Shown: positions 1-11,075, counted from the first letter of the stretch. The stretch: 64,000 nt of DNA from Colwellia sp. PAMC 21821 (GCF_002077175.1 NZ_CP014943.1:2480001-2544000), one strand, 5' to 3'. Program-made: numbers and translations. Notes: a model not told the origin generated them from the letters alone.

Positions 1-63
1 GGTTTGGAAAACCTTCAACATCAAGAATATAACAAAATTGTAATTAACAAATAAAGGATTAAC

Positions 64-3000
64 ATGAGCTTTAAAAAAACATCTATCGCCACTTTTGTCG
101 GTGCCGCACTTGCAACAGGCGCGTTAAGTGCCTCTGCTAGTGATATCAATAATGCAATATCATATAAATCAGCTGAAAATTTAATTGCGAGCACTAAAAA
201 GCAATATGACAATACGGTAACCAAAAGCGGCATGCGTAATCAGTTCGATGCACAATTAGGTCAAACCACATTTCAATGGGCAGGGAAAAATACGGTACTT
301 GTAAACATTGGCGCAATTTCTGCCGAACATCAAAACACTTATGCAGCAGATTTTTATTTAGAGCAGCTTACGGGTCTTACATCAGCAAAACAAAGTTTAG
401 CAAAGCCAGTTTTAGCTAATATTCATGACACTGGTCGTGGCGCTAAAATAGCCAAATACAAACAAGAGATTGCTGGTGTAGAAGTATTCAATCGTGAATA
501 TAACATCATGATGGATCGTGAATTTAATTTAGTAGCATCTTCGGGGTACTTGGTAAGCAACAATGCGGTTAAATCCGTGTCTTCTTTTCTAAAAGGTAAG
601 GAGGATGCGTTTGGTGACGCGGCTAATTCTATTAGTGCAGCATATGCAGCTATGGGTGGCGATAGTAAGTCGGTCACATTAACAACTAAATCATCATCCA
701 ATAAATATGAAAAGTTCGCTGTAACGAATACTTCTACAAATAAAGTTTTACTAGGTGAACCTCGCGCTAAAAAAGTATTTTTTGAGCATAAAAACAAATT
801 AGTTGCATCTCACTACGTTGAAGTAGAAACAGGGGCAATTGATAGCCGTAATTCAGAGTATTTTGGTTATGTTGTTGCCGCTAAAACTGGCGAAGTATTG
901 TTTAAGAAAAACTTAACTAGCCATGCTGCGGACTTTAATTACCGTGTCTATGCGGACGCCGAAAGCAAAAAACCTTGGGATAGTCCTCACGGTGAAGTGA
1001 TGCCGGCACCTGCAGGTCAAGATGTTGATGCATACTTAACTACTGAGTATATGGAAGCACCTTTAGTTATGCTTAGTCATGGACCTATCAGCACAATGGA
1101 TCCGTGGTTAGCTGACGACGCAACTATGTCGACCGGTAATAACGTTAATGCTTATGTTGATGCAATTGCACCTCAAGGGCTTACGAACGGCGATTACATG
1201 GCAGAAGTAACTAGCGCAAATACTTTTGACTATAAGTACGATGATACAGAAGCCGAGTATTCAGTTAATAACCGTAAAGCAGCGATTGTAAACTTGTTTT
1301 ATATGAACAACTACTTACATGATGATTATTATGATCATGGTTTCGACGAAATGTCTTATAACGCGCAAGAATCGAACTTTGGTCGTGGTGGTGAAGAAGG
1401 TGACCCACTTAACGTAGAAGTACAAGATAACTCAGGTTTCGATAATGCAAATATGTCTACACCAGCAGATGGTGGTTCGCCACGTATGCAAATGTTTTTG
1501 TGGGATACCACATCTGCCGTAAATGGTGTTGATTATGGTGTTACTTCAACATCTCATTCAGAAATTGGCCTCTTACCTAATGTTGGTTTTTCAGTATTCG
1601 GTCCAGAGGTTTTTAATATCACAGGCGACTTAGTTCGTCTTGAAGATAGCACCGCACACGTAAATGATGGCTGTGAATCAGCTGTGAATGCCACTGATTT
1701 AGTTGGAAAAATAGCCGTTATTGATCGTGGTTCATGTGGCTTCGTTGATAAGGTAAATAGTGCACAAGCGGCTGGTGCCATTGGTGTTCTCATTGCGAAT
1801 AATAAAGATGGCGATGATACTTTTACCATGGGTGGAGCTGATGCTGAGATTACTATTCCTAGCATGATGATTTCTCAGGATGCAGGTGTTGCAATATATG
1901 CAGTGTTGGATAGTAATGAAACCGTTACTATCGATATGTTTAAAAACAACCTAACGCGTGCATTTAAAGATAGTTCATGGGATAACGCAATTGTAGCGCA
2001 CGAATGGGGTCACTATATTAGTAACCGTCTTGTAGGGAATGGTTCAGGTTTAAGCAGCTTGCAAGCTCGCGCTATGGGTGAAGGTTTTGGCGATTTCCAT
2101 GCCTTACTACTTACCACTGATGAAGCGGATAATTTAGTGCTTGGTAATGAAGGTTATGCAGGAGGGCATGGTGCAATTACCTATGTATCAAGCTTTACAA
2201 ATGGCATTCGTCCTTTTCCATACTCAACGGATATGGAAATCAATCCATTGACATTTGAAGATGTAGGCTTGTATCCCGAATTAGTACATTCGCCTGGCTC
2301 TATATGGGCAAATATGTTGTGGGAATCAACGGTCGCAATGATCAATGATAAACGCCATACATACGCAGAAGCTAAAAATTTGATGAAAGATTATCTTTTA
2401 GCCGGTTATAAAATGATGCCAATGGCACCAACATATACTGAAGCGCGTGACGCAATTCTTTCTGCAGCATATGCGAATAATCCAGAAGATTACAAACTTA
2501 TCCTCGCTGCATTTGCTAAGCGTGGTATGGGGCTAGGTGCGATTTCGCCAAGTAGATTTGATCTTACTCATGGTGGTGTTATTGAGTCGTATAAAACTGA
2601 ACTGGATACATTCACCGTTACCGAACATACAATAAACGCTAACTATGAAGGTCTAATGACAGGGTATTGTTCTAATGACAATATCCTAGATAAAGGCGAG
2701 ACCGGTACTGTGAGCTTTACTATCAAAAATGGTGGTAATGCAGGATTAACGGGTGTTACGGGTACTGTAGTAGTTGAAAGTGGACATGACGTAACTTTTG
2801 CTGATGATGGTGTAGTGGTATTAGGTGATGTAGCAATATTTGGCACAGCTACAAGCTCGCCAGTCGAGTTTACGCTTAATGGTGCGAGTACAGGTGATGA
2901 ATTAGTACTTAAGTTTGTACCTGATCTTGAAGATGGTATGGAAGCTTCAGAGTATCTGCTAGCAACGACAGTTAACGTTGACTTTGTTAAACGTGAACTA

Positions 3001-3999
3001 GTTGGCACTTCACAGTATGAAGATTTAAACACTTTATCTCGTTTAAATGACTTTACTGAAACCGTTTTGCAAGGCGGTGACATGGCTACAGGCACTTTCT
3101 TTTTAGATCAATGGGATGCAGATGACGGACTAATTGCTGCAACAGGTCATAGCTTTACATCTGACGTAGCATATCAAACCCGCACGATGTCAGTTGGCTT
3201 TGACGGTGATTACTCTATTGAATTCTGGCACTTATACAATATGGAAAGTGGCTATGATGGAGCCGTTGTTGAAGTGAGAGTTAATGGTGGTGACTGGGCA
3301 GATGTAGAAAGTATGGGAGCAGTTTTTGAAGGTGATGGTTATACCGACACTGGCCTTGAATTTACAGAGGCAGCAATTGCTGGTCGTGATATGTTTTCTG
3401 GTGTTAATTCAGGCTGGGAAACGATTAACTTTGGTGAAAGTTTAAATGGTAACCAAGTACAGTTTCGCTTCCGTATTGCAACGGATTCGGCTTATGTACC
3501 TGATCCGATCTCTGGGTTTGCTGCCGGTTGGTATATTGATGATATAACCTTTACTAATATCCAAACGAGTATTTTCACTGACGTAATTGCCGGTGATACT
3601 AATGCTTGTGATAACCGTTTACCTACAGTTAATGTTAGTGATGATCAACGAGTTAAAGAAGGCACTAGCGTTAACATGACGGCTGAAGGTATTGATCCAA
3701 ATGACGATGCGCTTACTTACACCTGGACACAGGTTTCTGGTACAGCGGTAACCTTGACAGCTGCAGATACAGCCGCTGTAAGTTTTACAGCTCCTGAACA
3801 GTCTGCAGGTAGTGAAACACTGGTGTTCAACGTTGAAGTAAATGATGGTACAGGTTCGGCAAATGGTAAAGTATCTATTACCGTTGATGACGTCCCAACA
3901 CCTTCCCCAGCTGTAACACCTAAGATTAAAAGTAGTGGGTCTACAGGTTTAATCGCTTTATTATTGTTACCATTGGCGTTATTCCGTCGTCGTAAATAG
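64..3999 (+). CDS. Secreted M36 (fungalysin-type) zinc metalloprotease with PA domain and GlyGly-CTERM-like tail
   Basis: Predicted extracellular zinc endopeptidase, 1311 aa. A Sec signal peptide ends near ASAS (about residue 26), followed by a propeptide region. The zinc motif HEWGH is at residues 646-650 and the third ligand is probably E673 in GEGFGDFH, which is the M36 pattern. A protease-associated (PA) domain is inserted at about 530-620 (GKIAVIDRGSCGF). The C-terminal part holds beta-sandwich regions and a PKD/cadherin-like segment (about 1180-1270). The last 25 residues are SSGSTG, a leucine-rich helix and RRRK, matching the GlyGly-CTERM sorting-signal pattern, although SG replaces a strict GG. 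In characterised cases such proteins are exported by type II secretion and trimmed by rhombosortase. The gsp operon begins 2.3 kb downstream. Start ATG follows AAAGGA with good spacing. Confidence 0.93.
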   Translation: MSFKKTSIATFVGAALATGALSASASDINNAISYKSAENLIASTKKQYDNTVTKSGMRNQFDAQLGQTTFQWAGKNTVLVNIGAISAEHQNTYAADFYLEQLTGLTSAKQSLAKPVLANIHDTGRGAKIAKYKQEIAGVEVFNREYNIMMDREFNLVASSGYLVSNNAVKSVSSFLKGKEDAFGDAANSISAAYAAMGGDSKSVTLTTKSSSNKYEKFAVTNTSTNKVLLGEPRAKKVFFEHKNKLVASHYVEVETGAIDSRNSEYFGYVVAAKTGEVLFKKNLTSHAADFNYRVYADAESKKPWDSPHGEVMPAPAGQDVDAYLTTEYMEAPLVMLSHGPISTMDPWLADDATMSTGNNVNAYVDAIAPQGLTNGDYMAEVTSANTFDYKYDDTEAEYSVNNRKAAIVNLFYMNNYLHDDYYDHGFDEMSYNAQESNFGRGGEEGDPLNVEVQDNSGFDNANMSTPADGGSPRMQMFLWDTTSAVNGVDYGVTSTSHSEIGLLPNVGFSVFGPEVFNITGDLVRLEDSTAHVNDGCESAVNATDLVGKIAVIDRGSCGFVDKVNSAQAAGAIGVLIANNKDGDDTFTMGGADAEITIPSMMISQDAGVAIYAVLDSNETVTIDMFKNNLTRAFKDSSWDNAIVAHEWGHYISNRLVGNGSGLSSLQARAMGEGFGDFHALLLTTDEADNLVLGNEGYAGGHGAITYVSSFTNGIRPFPYSTDMEINPLTFEDVGLYPELVHSPGSIWANMLWESTVAMINDKRHTYAEAKNLMKDYLLAGYKMMPMAPTYTEARDAILSAAYANNPEDYKLILAAFAKRGMGLGAISPSRFDLTHGGVIESYKTELDTFTVTEHTINANYEGLMTGYCSNDNILDKGETGTVSFTIKNGGNAGLTGVTGTVVVESGHDVTFADDGVVVLGDVAIFGTATSSPVEFTLNGASTGDELVLKFVPDLEDGMEASEYLLATTVNVDFVKRELVGTSQYEDLNTLSRLNDFTETVLQGGDMATGTFFLDQWDADDGLIAATGHSFTSDVAYQTRTMSVGFDGDYSIEFWHLYNMESGYDGAVVEVRVNGGDWADVESMGAVFEGDGYTDTGLEFTEAAIAGRDMFSGVNSGWETINFGESLNGNQVQFRFRIATDSAYVPDPISGFAAGWYIDDITFTNIQTSIFTDVIAGDTNACDNRLPTVNVSDDQRVKEGTSVNMTAEGIDPNDDALTYTWTQVSGTAVTLTAADTAAVSFTAPEQSAGSETLVFNVEVNDGTGSANGKVSITVDDVPTPSPAVTPKIKSSGSTGLIALLLLPLALFRRRK

Positions 4000-4021
4000 T
4001 AGTAAATAAGACAATTAAGTG

Positions 4022-4053
4022 AATAGTTGGCTGCTTGTTCAGCCAACTATTTT
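4022..4053 (+). terminator. Rho-independent terminator of the M36 protease gene
   Basis: A perfect 12-bp stem (AATAGTTGGCTG / CAGCCAACTATT) with a 6-nt loop lies 22 bp after the stop codon and ends in a short T run. Confidence 0.85.
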
Positions 4054-4155
4054 GTACTTACTATTTATCTATTATATTATTTTTAACCATTCATTCGGGG
4101 TAGATGTTTTAAGTCACATTTCGTGATAAGAACAAATCTAAATATGGGATTCATA

Positions 4156-4737
4156 ATGTATCAACCATTGTTAATATCGTTAAGCTTGATAGGCCTTTTA
4201 AGTTCATGTTCAGATAATACTAAGGAACAGTCATATCAAGATACTAATAAAAACCAAGGTTTAGGCGCGCAGAATTCTGCAAAGTCGGATAATTCTAAAC
4301 CGGTTTTAGAACATGTTAACCCAGCAGAAAAGCAGCTAAGTATTATGAAGTTAGAAGCAATTGAAAAAAATAAAGCTGTAGCTAAAAAATTAAATTATCA
4401 AGATAAAAGTATTCGCTCAAAACATTTAACGTTTAATAAAGAAAAATTTGAATTGCTCTCTCCTGTCGCAGAAAAAGGCGCTAAACTATTTAATCTATCG
4501 ATCCATGAATACGGCATAATGAAAGGTAGTATTGTGGTGGTGGTTGATAATACCTCGCCGTTTAAAGCAGCTTATTTCTCAGAAGTTTTGATCACCAAAA
4601 TTGCTAAAGACACCTATCGTTTAACGCCAGATACTAAGCTGGAATTGATGAACCTGTATAAAACTCTTAATAATATGCCTGAGTTTAAGGTAATAGAAAT
4701 GGAAATTGATTACAGTCCCATCTTACAAGAGGAATGA
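4156..4737 (+). CDS. Small hypothetical lipoprotein
   Basis: Not recognised. The preferred start gives MYQPLLISLSLIGLLSSC, a lipoprotein signal with the lipobox cysteine about 18 residues in, so the product is probably membrane-anchored. A GTG at 4123 and an ATG at 4144 are in frame but would put extra residues before the signal peptide; GGGA sits 7 nt before the chosen ATG. The mature part is Lys/Asn/Asp-rich up to about residue 90, then a compact, probably mixed alpha/beta domain of about 100 residues. The strong terminator upstream separates it from the protease gene, so it likely has its own promoter. No function is proposed. Confidence 0.65.
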   Translation: MYQPLLISLSLIGLLSSCSDNTKEQSYQDTNKNQGLGAQNSAKSDNSKPVLEHVNPAEKQLSIMKLEAIEKNKAVAKKLNYQDKSIRSKHLTFNKEKFELLSPVAEKGAKLFNLSIHEYGIMKGSIVVVVDNTSPFKAAYFSEVLITKIAKDTYRLTPDTKLELMNLYKTLNNMPEFKVIEMEIDYSPILQEE

Positions 4738-4834
4738 ACGTACGTGGAATACGTTACTTGGAATGTACTAGCATTAGTTTGCCAATAAAGTTGTGTAAAT
4801 TGACAAACTAATCTGTAAATCTATTTATATTTAA

Positions 4835-5698
4835 CTAGTGTTTTGTGTGATTTAAGTACGGTTGCAATTTTACATCATCAAAACTATAAGTAGTCATACA
4901 ATAATCACAAGTCATCGAAACACTGCCTTGCTCGGCAATAATACTTTCTAGCTCACTTGGCTCTATTTGAGAAATAGTGCTTAAACACTTTTCTTCTGAA
5001 CAACTGCACTTATAGCTTACGGCTTGGGGGTCAAACAAACGAACTTCTTCTTGATGATATAAACGATACAACAAGTCTTCAGTAGCTAATGAAAATATTT
5101 CTTCAGGCTTAATGGTATTGGTTAATTGGCACAAGTGCTCAAAATCGGCTTGTTGTTGCTCTTTTTCGCCAGCGTCAGGCAGTAATTGAATTAACGTACC
5201 TGCTATTTGTGTGGTTTCTTCATCGGTAAATAGCCAAATTTTAGTGGGTATTTGTTCTGAAACTTCAAAATAATGCTCTAAACACTCAGCTAAGGTATCT
5301 TGCTCAAGTGCGACAACTCCCTGATAAGGTTCGCCATTTTTTGGACGAATAGTAATGACCATATTGCCCTTACCGATAAGTTCTTTAAGCGTTGTAGCTT
5401 CAGATTCGCTTGCCATACGAGCAATGCCACGCATTTCTTGATGATTATTCCCATTAACGGCCAAGTAACCTATGGGACCATCACCTTGAAGTTGTACGGC
5501 AATTTCACCTTCAAATTTTAACGTTGCTGTCAGCAGGCATGTTGCTGCTACCAATTCACCTAATAATTGCTTAACGCCTAATGGGTAATCATGTGCGGCA
5601 ACAATGTCTTGGAACGTTTGGCTTAAATTCACCAATTCACCGCGAGCATGTAGGTTGTCAAATAAATAGCGATTTAAGATATCTTTTTGCATGGCCAC
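4835..5698 (-). CDS. hslO: Hsp33 redox-regulated molecular chaperone
   Basis: Cytoplasmic holdase chaperone switched on by oxidation. The 287-aa product has the normal Hsp33 length and the C-terminal zinc site C231-x-C233 and C264-x2-C267 (CSC and CDYC); C238 is an extra cysteine. Oxidation of these cysteines releases zinc and exposes the substrate-binding surface in the family. The chosen start is GTG with AAAGGA about 8 nt upstream; an ATG two codons in is an alternative. It lies 3 bp downstream of hslR on the same strand, so the two form a heat-shock operon as in E. coli. Confidence 0.95.
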   Translation of the reverse strand: MAMQKDILNRYLFDNLHARGELVNLSQTFQDIVAAHDYPLGVKQLLGELVAATCLLTATLKFEGEIAVQLQGDGPIGYLAVNGNNHQEMRGIARMASESEATTLKELIGKGNMVITIRPKNGEPYQGVVALEQDTLAECLEHYFEVSEQIPTKIWLFTDEETTQIAGTLIQLLPDAGEKEQQQADFEHLCQLTNTIKPEEIFSLATEDLLYRLYHQEEVRLFDPQAVSYKCSCSEEKCLSTISQIEPSELESIIAEQGSVSMTCDYCMTTYSFDDVKLQPYLNHTKH

Positions 5699-5701
5699 TG
5701 T

Positions 5702-6115
5702 TTATATCCTTTCTTTTAAATGCCGAATTTGTCGACGTTGTTTCTTGTCAGGTTTAGTGTCACTGGCTGGGCTGAGGAGAATACCCTGCTGGCGTGCTAA
5801 ATTGTTTTTTTCTCGTGTTTCAATGCTTTCGGTTGTTTCTTGATAAAGAGTTTGGGCAAAGCTAGCATCACGGCGTTTATCAGCCAAAGCGATAACAATG
5901 ACATGCTTTTCTTCAAAGCCTTGTCGTATGGTGATGCGATCACCTAATGCTACCGCTTTGCCAGACTTACTGCGTTGGCCATTATAAAATACTTTACCGC
6001 CGTCAATCATTTGCTTTGCAATCGCACGGGTTTTATAGAACCGCGCCGCCCATAGCCACTTGTCTAAGCGGGTTGACGTATTACTTAAAGCCTCATTAAC
6101 CTTAGGATTTACCAT
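5702..6115 (-). CDS. hslR: Hsp15, S4-domain ribosome-associated heat-shock protein
   Basis: RNA-binding protein which in E. coli binds 50S subunits carrying stalled nascent chains and helps recycle them. The 137-aa product begins its S4 fold at about residue 15 (RLDKWLWAARFYKTRAIAKQMI, given only for its key residues R16-K32), and has a basic C-terminus (KPDKKQRRQ). It is the promoter-proximal gene of the hslR-hslO pair and is divergent from gspC, with about 200 bp between them. Confidence 0.94.
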   Translation of the reverse strand: MVNPKVNEALSNTSTRLDKWLWAARFYKTRAIAKQMIDGGKVFYNGQRSKSGKAVALGDRITIRQGFEEKHVIVIALADKRRDASFAQTLYQETTESIETREKNNLARQQGILLSPASDTKPDKKQRRQIRHLKERI

Positions 6116-6316
6116 AGTTTTACTTATACTCTATGTACACATTGGAATTTGGCAAAAGTTATCACAACCGTAGTGTTTACGCTAGTTAGAATGCATTTCT
6201 TTACAAATATTTAACTATTTATAGTTAAAAAATAATATGACGTCTTGTTGCCAAGCGTTTGGTCAAGTATCATCAAAGTGAATTGAAATTTACAGATAAT
6301 AAAAAAATTATAAAAA

Positions 6317-7270
6317 ATGACATTATCGAATAACCTAACAAGCGCGTTTGAGCAGTTGCCTAAGCTACCGCAACAAAAAATCACCCAAGTCATTATTGTG
6401 GTGTTGCTTTGCTATATTGCCTATTTGTTTGCACAAATAACTTGGCTTGGGCTTTCAGATTCTGAGCAAAAAACGCGTTTAACGCTAAATGGATTATCGT
6501 CTGTTTCTGCTGCACCAAAAAAAGAAGTTCAGGTTGAAGCTATTCAATCACTTAATCTCTTTGGTGTTTATTCTCAACAGAAAGAGGTTGTTGAAGAGGT
6601 TGTTGAAGACGCACCTGAAACGCGACTGAACCTGATTTTAACCGGGGTTGTGGCCAGTAGTGACAAAGCTACTGCAGCAGCCGTTATACAAAGTGCTGGC
6701 AAACAAGAAACTTACAGTATTGGAGAGAATATAAAAGGCACTCGCGCGAGCTTAGAAAACGTTTTTAACGATCGGGTAATATTAAAGGTTTCGGGCAGCT
6801 TTGAAACTTTAATGTTTGAAGGTTTAATTTTTGATAAAAATGTCAAGCCAGTTCAGCCACGCTCTAGCAAGTCAGTAGGACCACAATTAACAAAAACCTC
6901 TGACGAAGATTCGTCATCGCCTAATATTGTCGATCAACGAAATAACAAAGCACTCACTCAAGTGGCTACATCACTACAAGAAGAGTTAACGAGCGACCCT
7001 GGTAAGATTACCGACTATTTAAAAATTTCGCCTAAACGAGAAAACGGAAAAATAACCGGTTATCAATTAATGCCAGCAAAAGATCCAACTTTCTTTCAAA
7101 ATGCGGGTCTTAAGTCTGGTGATATAGCGGTACAAATGAATGGTTTCGATTTAACAGCGCCGCGCGAGGCGGCTCAGGCACTTCAGTCTTTAAGAGAACA
7201 ACGCGAAGTTTCGCTGTTACTTGACCGTAATGGTGACATGACAGAAATACTTTTCAGTATAGATAATTAG
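6317..7270 (+). CDS. gspC: Type II secretion inner-membrane protein GspC
   Basis: First gene of the T2SS operon. GspC links the inner-membrane platform to the secretin. It has a short cytoplasmic N-terminus, one transmembrane helix at about residues 22-44, a periplasmic HR domain (about 95-175, beginning RLNLILTGVVASS) that contacts GspD in the family, and a C-terminal PDZ-like region (about 225-317, containing GLKSGDIAVQMNG). Length 317 aa is usual. gspD starts 17 bp after the stop. Confidence 0.95.
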   Translation: MTLSNNLTSAFEQLPKLPQQKITQVIIVVLLCYIAYLFAQITWLGLSDSEQKTRLTLNGLSSVSAAPKKEVQVEAIQSLNLFGVYSQQKEVVEEVVEDAPETRLNLILTGVVASSDKATAAAVIQSAGKQETYSIGENIKGTRASLENVFNDRVILKVSGSFETLMFEGLIFDKNVKPVQPRSSKSVGPQLTKTSDEDSSSPNIVDQRNNKALTQVATSLQEELTSDPGKITDYLKISPKRENGKITGYQLMPAKDPTFFQNAGLKSGDIAVQMNGFDLTAPREAAQALQSLREQREVSLLLDRNGDMTEILFSIDN

Positions 7271-7287
7271 AATAAAAGGAATAATAA

Positions 7288-9375
7288 ATGCGCAAATTAT
7301 TAAGCGCACCTTGGTATAAACGTAGTCTTACCGGGGTTGTTACTGCAGTTTTACTCAATAGTGTTTTGCTCTCTACCAATATAAATGCCGCTGAATATTC
7401 GCCAAATTTCAAAGGCACAGAAATAGCGGAATTTATTAATATTGTTGGCAAAAATTTAAGAAAAACCATGATCGTCGATCCTAACGTTCGCGGTAAAGTT
7501 AATGTACGAAGTTATGACTTGTTAACTGAAAAACAATATTATCAATTCTTCTTAAACGTGCTAGAGGTTTATGGTTTTTCTGCTGTTGAAATGGACAATA
7601 ATATTGTCAAAATCATTCGTAATAAAGATGCAAAAACCTCTTCTATCCCGGTAGTTGGGAATGAAAACCCCGGTGCTGGTGACGAAATGGTTACCCGCGT
7701 TGTTGAAGTTAAAAACGTAACCGTACGTGAACTTACACCTTTACTACGTCAATTATCAGATCAAGCCGGTGGTGGTAACGTAGTTAACTATGATCCTGCC
7801 AATGTTATTATGTTGACTGGTACTGCTGCGGTAGTTAATCGTTTAGTGCAAATTATTGAACGAGTTGATAAAGCCGGCGACCAAGACGTACAGATCATTA
7901 GTTTGAAATATGCATCTGCTGGCGAAATGGTACGTATTGTTGAGGCCATGAACAAATCGGGCCAAGGTAAAAGTGCTGGAACACCGACCTTTTTAATTCC
8001 TACCATTGTTGCTGACGAACGCACCAACAGCGTTATTGTTAGTGGCGAAGTAAAAGCGCGTGAACGCGTAGCAAGATTAGTTTCGCGTTTAGACAGTGAG
8101 CTAGAATCGAACGGTAACACGCGGGTTTATCATTTAAAGTACGCAAAATCAGAAGACATGGTGAAAGTGCTGCAAGGCGTTAGTGAATCTATTGAAGCTG
8201 ACACATCAACAGCAAGTAGCACATCGCGAAAAAGCAAAACCCGTAATGTCAGTATTGATGCTCATGAAGATACTAATACCTTAGTTATTACCGCACAACC
8301 AGACATGTTACGCTCATTAGAAGCGGTTATTCGCCAGTTAGATATTCGTCGTGCTCAAGTACTTATTGAAGCTATTATTGTTGAAATATTTGAAGGCGAC
8401 GGCATTAATTTAGGCGTGCAGTGGTATCACGAGTCAGGCGCTATGTCGCAATTTACCAATGGTGTTACGCCAATAAGCTCTATTGCAGCAGCAGCTGAAG
8501 CTGCCAAATCTACGCCTGGTACATTAGGTTCTACCGTTACGTCAGAAAGCGGTGCTGTTACAGTTAATCCTAATCAACCCGATACAGAAGGTGATTACAG
8601 CCTAGCTGCTCAAGTACTAGGTTCAGTTAGTGGCACATTGTTCGGTATTGTGAAGAACGATTGGGGCGCAATTATTCAAGCGGTAAGTAGTGATACTAAT
8701 TCGAACTTACTCTCTACGCCAAGTATTACCACGCTAGATAACGAAGAAGCTTACTTCATTGTTGGTCAAGAAGTGCCGATTATCACTGGCGCGCAAACCG
8801 GTAGCAATAACAGTAACCCTTTCCAAACAGTTGAACGTCAGGAAATCGGTATTAAATTGAAAGTTACGCCACAAATAAACGAAGGCAGTGGTGTACAGTT
8901 AACTATTGAGCAAGAAGTCTCTTCAGTAAGTGGTGCAACGGGTGTTGATATCTCAATCAACAAACGTGAAATTAAAACCACGGTAATGGCAGATGATGGT
9001 GCGACAGTAGTGCTGGGCGGATTGATTGATGAAGACGTTCAAGAAAGCGTACAAAAAGTACCTTTACTTGGCGATATACCGATCCTAGGTCACTTGTTTA
9101 AATCAACCAGTAATACCAAGCGTAAACGTAATTTGATGGTGTTTTTACGACCGACTATTGTTCGTGATGGCAAGTTGATGAATGACTTAAGTAGAGAGAA
9201 ATATAACTACATTCGTGCGATTGAACTTCAAAAGAAAGAAGCGGGTCTTGAATTAATGTCGGATGAGAAACTGCCTATTTTGCCGACATGGAATGATCAA
9301 CTGTCATTACCGCCGTCGTTTGATGAATACATGAAAAAGCGTGATGAAGAAAAATCGTCGGATGAAAGCGAATAG
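7288..9375 (+). CDS. gspD: Type II secretion outer-membrane secretin GspD
   Basis: Secretin monomer that multimerises to form the outer-membrane pore. 695 aa with a long signal peptide ending near residue 35 (INAAEYS). It has an N0 domain (about 36-110), N1-N3 repeats (about 125-380) with a Ser/Thr/Lys-rich insertion near 300 in N3, and the C-terminal secretin domain (about 385-640) with the typical [14 protein letters not shown] motif. A charged tail ([13 protein letters not shown]) could be the pilotin-binding S-domain region; no gspS is present nearby. Confidence 0.97.
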   Translation: MRKLLSAPWYKRSLTGVVTAVLLNSVLLSTNINAAEYSPNFKGTEIAEFINIVGKNLRKTMIVDPNVRGKVNVRSYDLLTEKQYYQFFLNVLEVYGFSAVEMDNNIVKIIRNKDAKTSSIPVVGNENPGAGDEMVTRVVEVKNVTVRELTPLLRQLSDQAGGGNVVNYDPANVIMLTGTAAVVNRLVQIIERVDKAGDQDVQIISLKYASAGEMVRIVEAMNKSGQGKSAGTPTFLIPTIVADERTNSVIVSGEVKARERVARLVSRLDSELESNGNTRVYHLKYAKSEDMVKVLQGVSESIEADTSTASSTSRKSKTRNVSIDAHEDTNTLVITAQPDMLRSLEAVIRQLDIRRAQVLIEAIIVEIFEGDGINLGVQWYHESGAMSQFTNGVTPISSIAAAAEAAKSTPGTLGSTVTSESGAVTVNPNQPDTEGDYSLAAQVLGSVSGTLFGIVKNDWGAIIQAVSSDTNSNLLSTPSITTLDNEEAYFIVGQEVPIITGAQTGSNNSNPFQTVERQEIGIKLKVTPQINEGSGVQLTIEQEVSSVSGATGVDISINKREIKTTVMADDGATVVLGGLIDEDVQESVQKVPLLGDIPILGHLFKSTSNTKRKRNLMVFLRPTIVRDGKLMNDLSREKYNYIRAIELQKKEAGLELMSDEKLPILPTWNDQLSLPPSFDEYMKKRDEEKSSDESE

Positions 9376-9377
9376 CT

Positions 9378-10994
9378 ATGAGTGATATTGATCCGCAAAC
9401 ACAAGCTTTTGTTGTTGCAAGTGAAAAAGCTGCAAGTGAAAAAGCCGCAAGCAACAAAGCTGCAAACGAAACGGCTAGTGATGAATCATCATCACTAGCC
9501 GTAAGTGACATTTTAAAGGATGAAAATGTTCGCTTCCGACTACCTTTTGGTTTTGCCAAACGCCAGAGTGTACTGGTGGCAAATGAAAACGGTGAGTTGC
9601 GTTTAGTCTGTACTGAATCACTCAGTGCTGATATTTTGTTAGAAGTTCGTCGTGTACTAAAAGCACCTTTTACGCTAGATATAAAAAGTGCAGAAGAGTT
9701 TGAGCAATTGTTAACGATTGCTTATCAACGCGATTCTTCAGAAGCCCAACAAATGATGGAAGATATTGGCAACGAGGTCGATTTATATTCACTTGCCGAC
9801 GAAATGACAGAAACCGAAGATTTATTAGAAAACGAAGACGATGCACCGATTATTAAACTAATCAATGCTATGTTAAGTGAAGCTATTAAAGAAAATGCGT
9901 CTGACATTCATATTGAAACCTTCGAACAAGCACTGCAAATTCGCTTTCGTGTTGATGGCGTATTACGTGAAGTGTTAAAACCAAATCGTAAATTAGCTTC
10001 ATTACTCGTTTCTCGTATCAAGGTTATGGCGAAGCTCGATATTGCGGAAAAACGTATTCCACAAGATGGCCGCATTTCTTTAAGAATTGCAGGTCGAGCG
10101 GTTGATGTGCGTGTTTCAACTATGCCAACCGGCCACGGCGAGCGTGTGGTTTTACGCTTACTCGATAAAAACTCTACCCGATTAGATTTGCAAGACCTCG
10201 GCATGACCGACGGTAACCGTGCGCGTTTTTCTGAATTAATTGAAAAACCTCATGGCATTATACTGGTAACCGGGCCTACAGGGTCAGGTAAAAGTACCAC
10301 TTTATATGCAGGCTTAAGCCAAATTGACAGCAAAGAACGTAATATATTAACGGTTGAAGACCCGATTGAGTACGCGATTGAAGGTATTGGGCAAACTCAA
10401 GTTAACACCAAAGTTGATATGACATTCGCACGAGGTTTACGCGCGATATTGCGCCAAGATCCTGATGTAGTCATGGTCGGTGAAATTCGTGATTTAGAAA
10501 CTGCTCAAATTGGTGTGCAAGCGAGTTTAACGGGGCATTTAGTCTTATCTACTTTACATACTAACACTGCTGCCGGCGCCATCACGCGCATGGAAGATAT
10601 GGGTGTTGAACCCTTCTTACTTTCATCAAGCTTATTAGGTGTTTTGGCACAACGTTTAGTCAGAACTTTATGTCCGCATTGTCGCGAGTGTACCGCTACA
10701 TCGGCTGAAGAACGCAAGTTATTGCAACTTAGCGATGACGATACCGCGCCAATATATAAAGCTGTTGGTTGTGAAGAATGCAACTTTAAAGGTTATAAAG
10801 GCCGAACCGGTATTCATGAACTGATTGTAGTTGATGAGAAAGTCCGTGAATTAATTCATAACGGCAAAGGCGAGCAAGTGATTGAAAAATTCATTCGAAC
10901 ATCAACACCAAGTATACGTCGTGATGGTTTTGATAAAGTGATGCTGGGTGAAACAACCATAGAAGAAGTATTACGTGTGACGCGCGAAGACTAA
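9378..10994 (+). CDS. gspE: Type II secretion ATPase GspE
   Basis: Cytoplasmic traffic ATPase that powers the pseudopilus. The Walker A motif GPTGSGKS is at 299-306, with Walker B-like [11 protein letters not shown] downstream. The zinc-binding cysteine motif is CPHCREC followed by CEEC (about 432-468). At 538 aa it is slightly long because the N-terminus carries a low-complexity Ala/Ser/Lys/Glu repeat (SEKAA-type pentads, about residues 15-34). That stretch is followed at DNA level by a perfect 14-bp hairpin. The gene starts 2 bp after the gspD stop. Confidence 0.97.
   Translation: MSDIDPQTQAFVVASEKAASEKAASNKAANETASDESSSLAVSDILKDENVRFRLPFGFAKRQSVLVANENGELRLVCTESLSADILLEVRRVLKAPFTLDIKSAEEFEQLLTIAYQRDSSEAQQMMEDIGNEVDLYSLADEMTETEDLLENEDDAPIIKLINAMLSEAIKENASDIHIETFEQALQIRFRVDGVLREVLKPNRKLASLLVSRIKVMAKLDIAEKRIPQDGRISLRIAGRAVDVRVSTMPTGHGERVVLRLLDKNSTRLDLQDLGMTDGNRARFSELIEKPHGIILVTGPTGSGKSTTLYAGLSQIDSKERNILTVEDPIEYAIEGIGQTQVNTKVDMTFARGLRAILRQDPDVVMVGEIRDLETAQIGVQASLTGHLVLSTLHTNTAAGAITRMEDMGVEPFLLSSSLLGVLAQRLVRTLCPHCRECTATSAEERKLLQLSDDDTAPIYKAVGCEECNFKGYKGRTGIHELIVVDEKVRELIHNGKGEQVIEKFIRTSTPSIRRDGFDKVMLGETTIEEVLRVTRED
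9471..9502 (+). other. Strong intragenic hairpin in the 5' part of gspE
   Basis: A perfect 14-bp inverted repeat (ACGGCTAGTGATGA / TCATCACTAGCCGT) with an ATCA loop lies inside codons 32-42 of gspE, directly after four 15-bp repeat units (9420-9479). There is no clear T run after it, so it is a hairpin rather than a standard terminator. A role is not known. Confidence 0.7.
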
Positions 10995-11075
10995 ACAGTC
11001 GCGCTTCTCAGATAAAACAGTCGCATAACCAGGTAGTAAACTTGGTACTGAACTAGGTTAGATAAATTGTAAATT

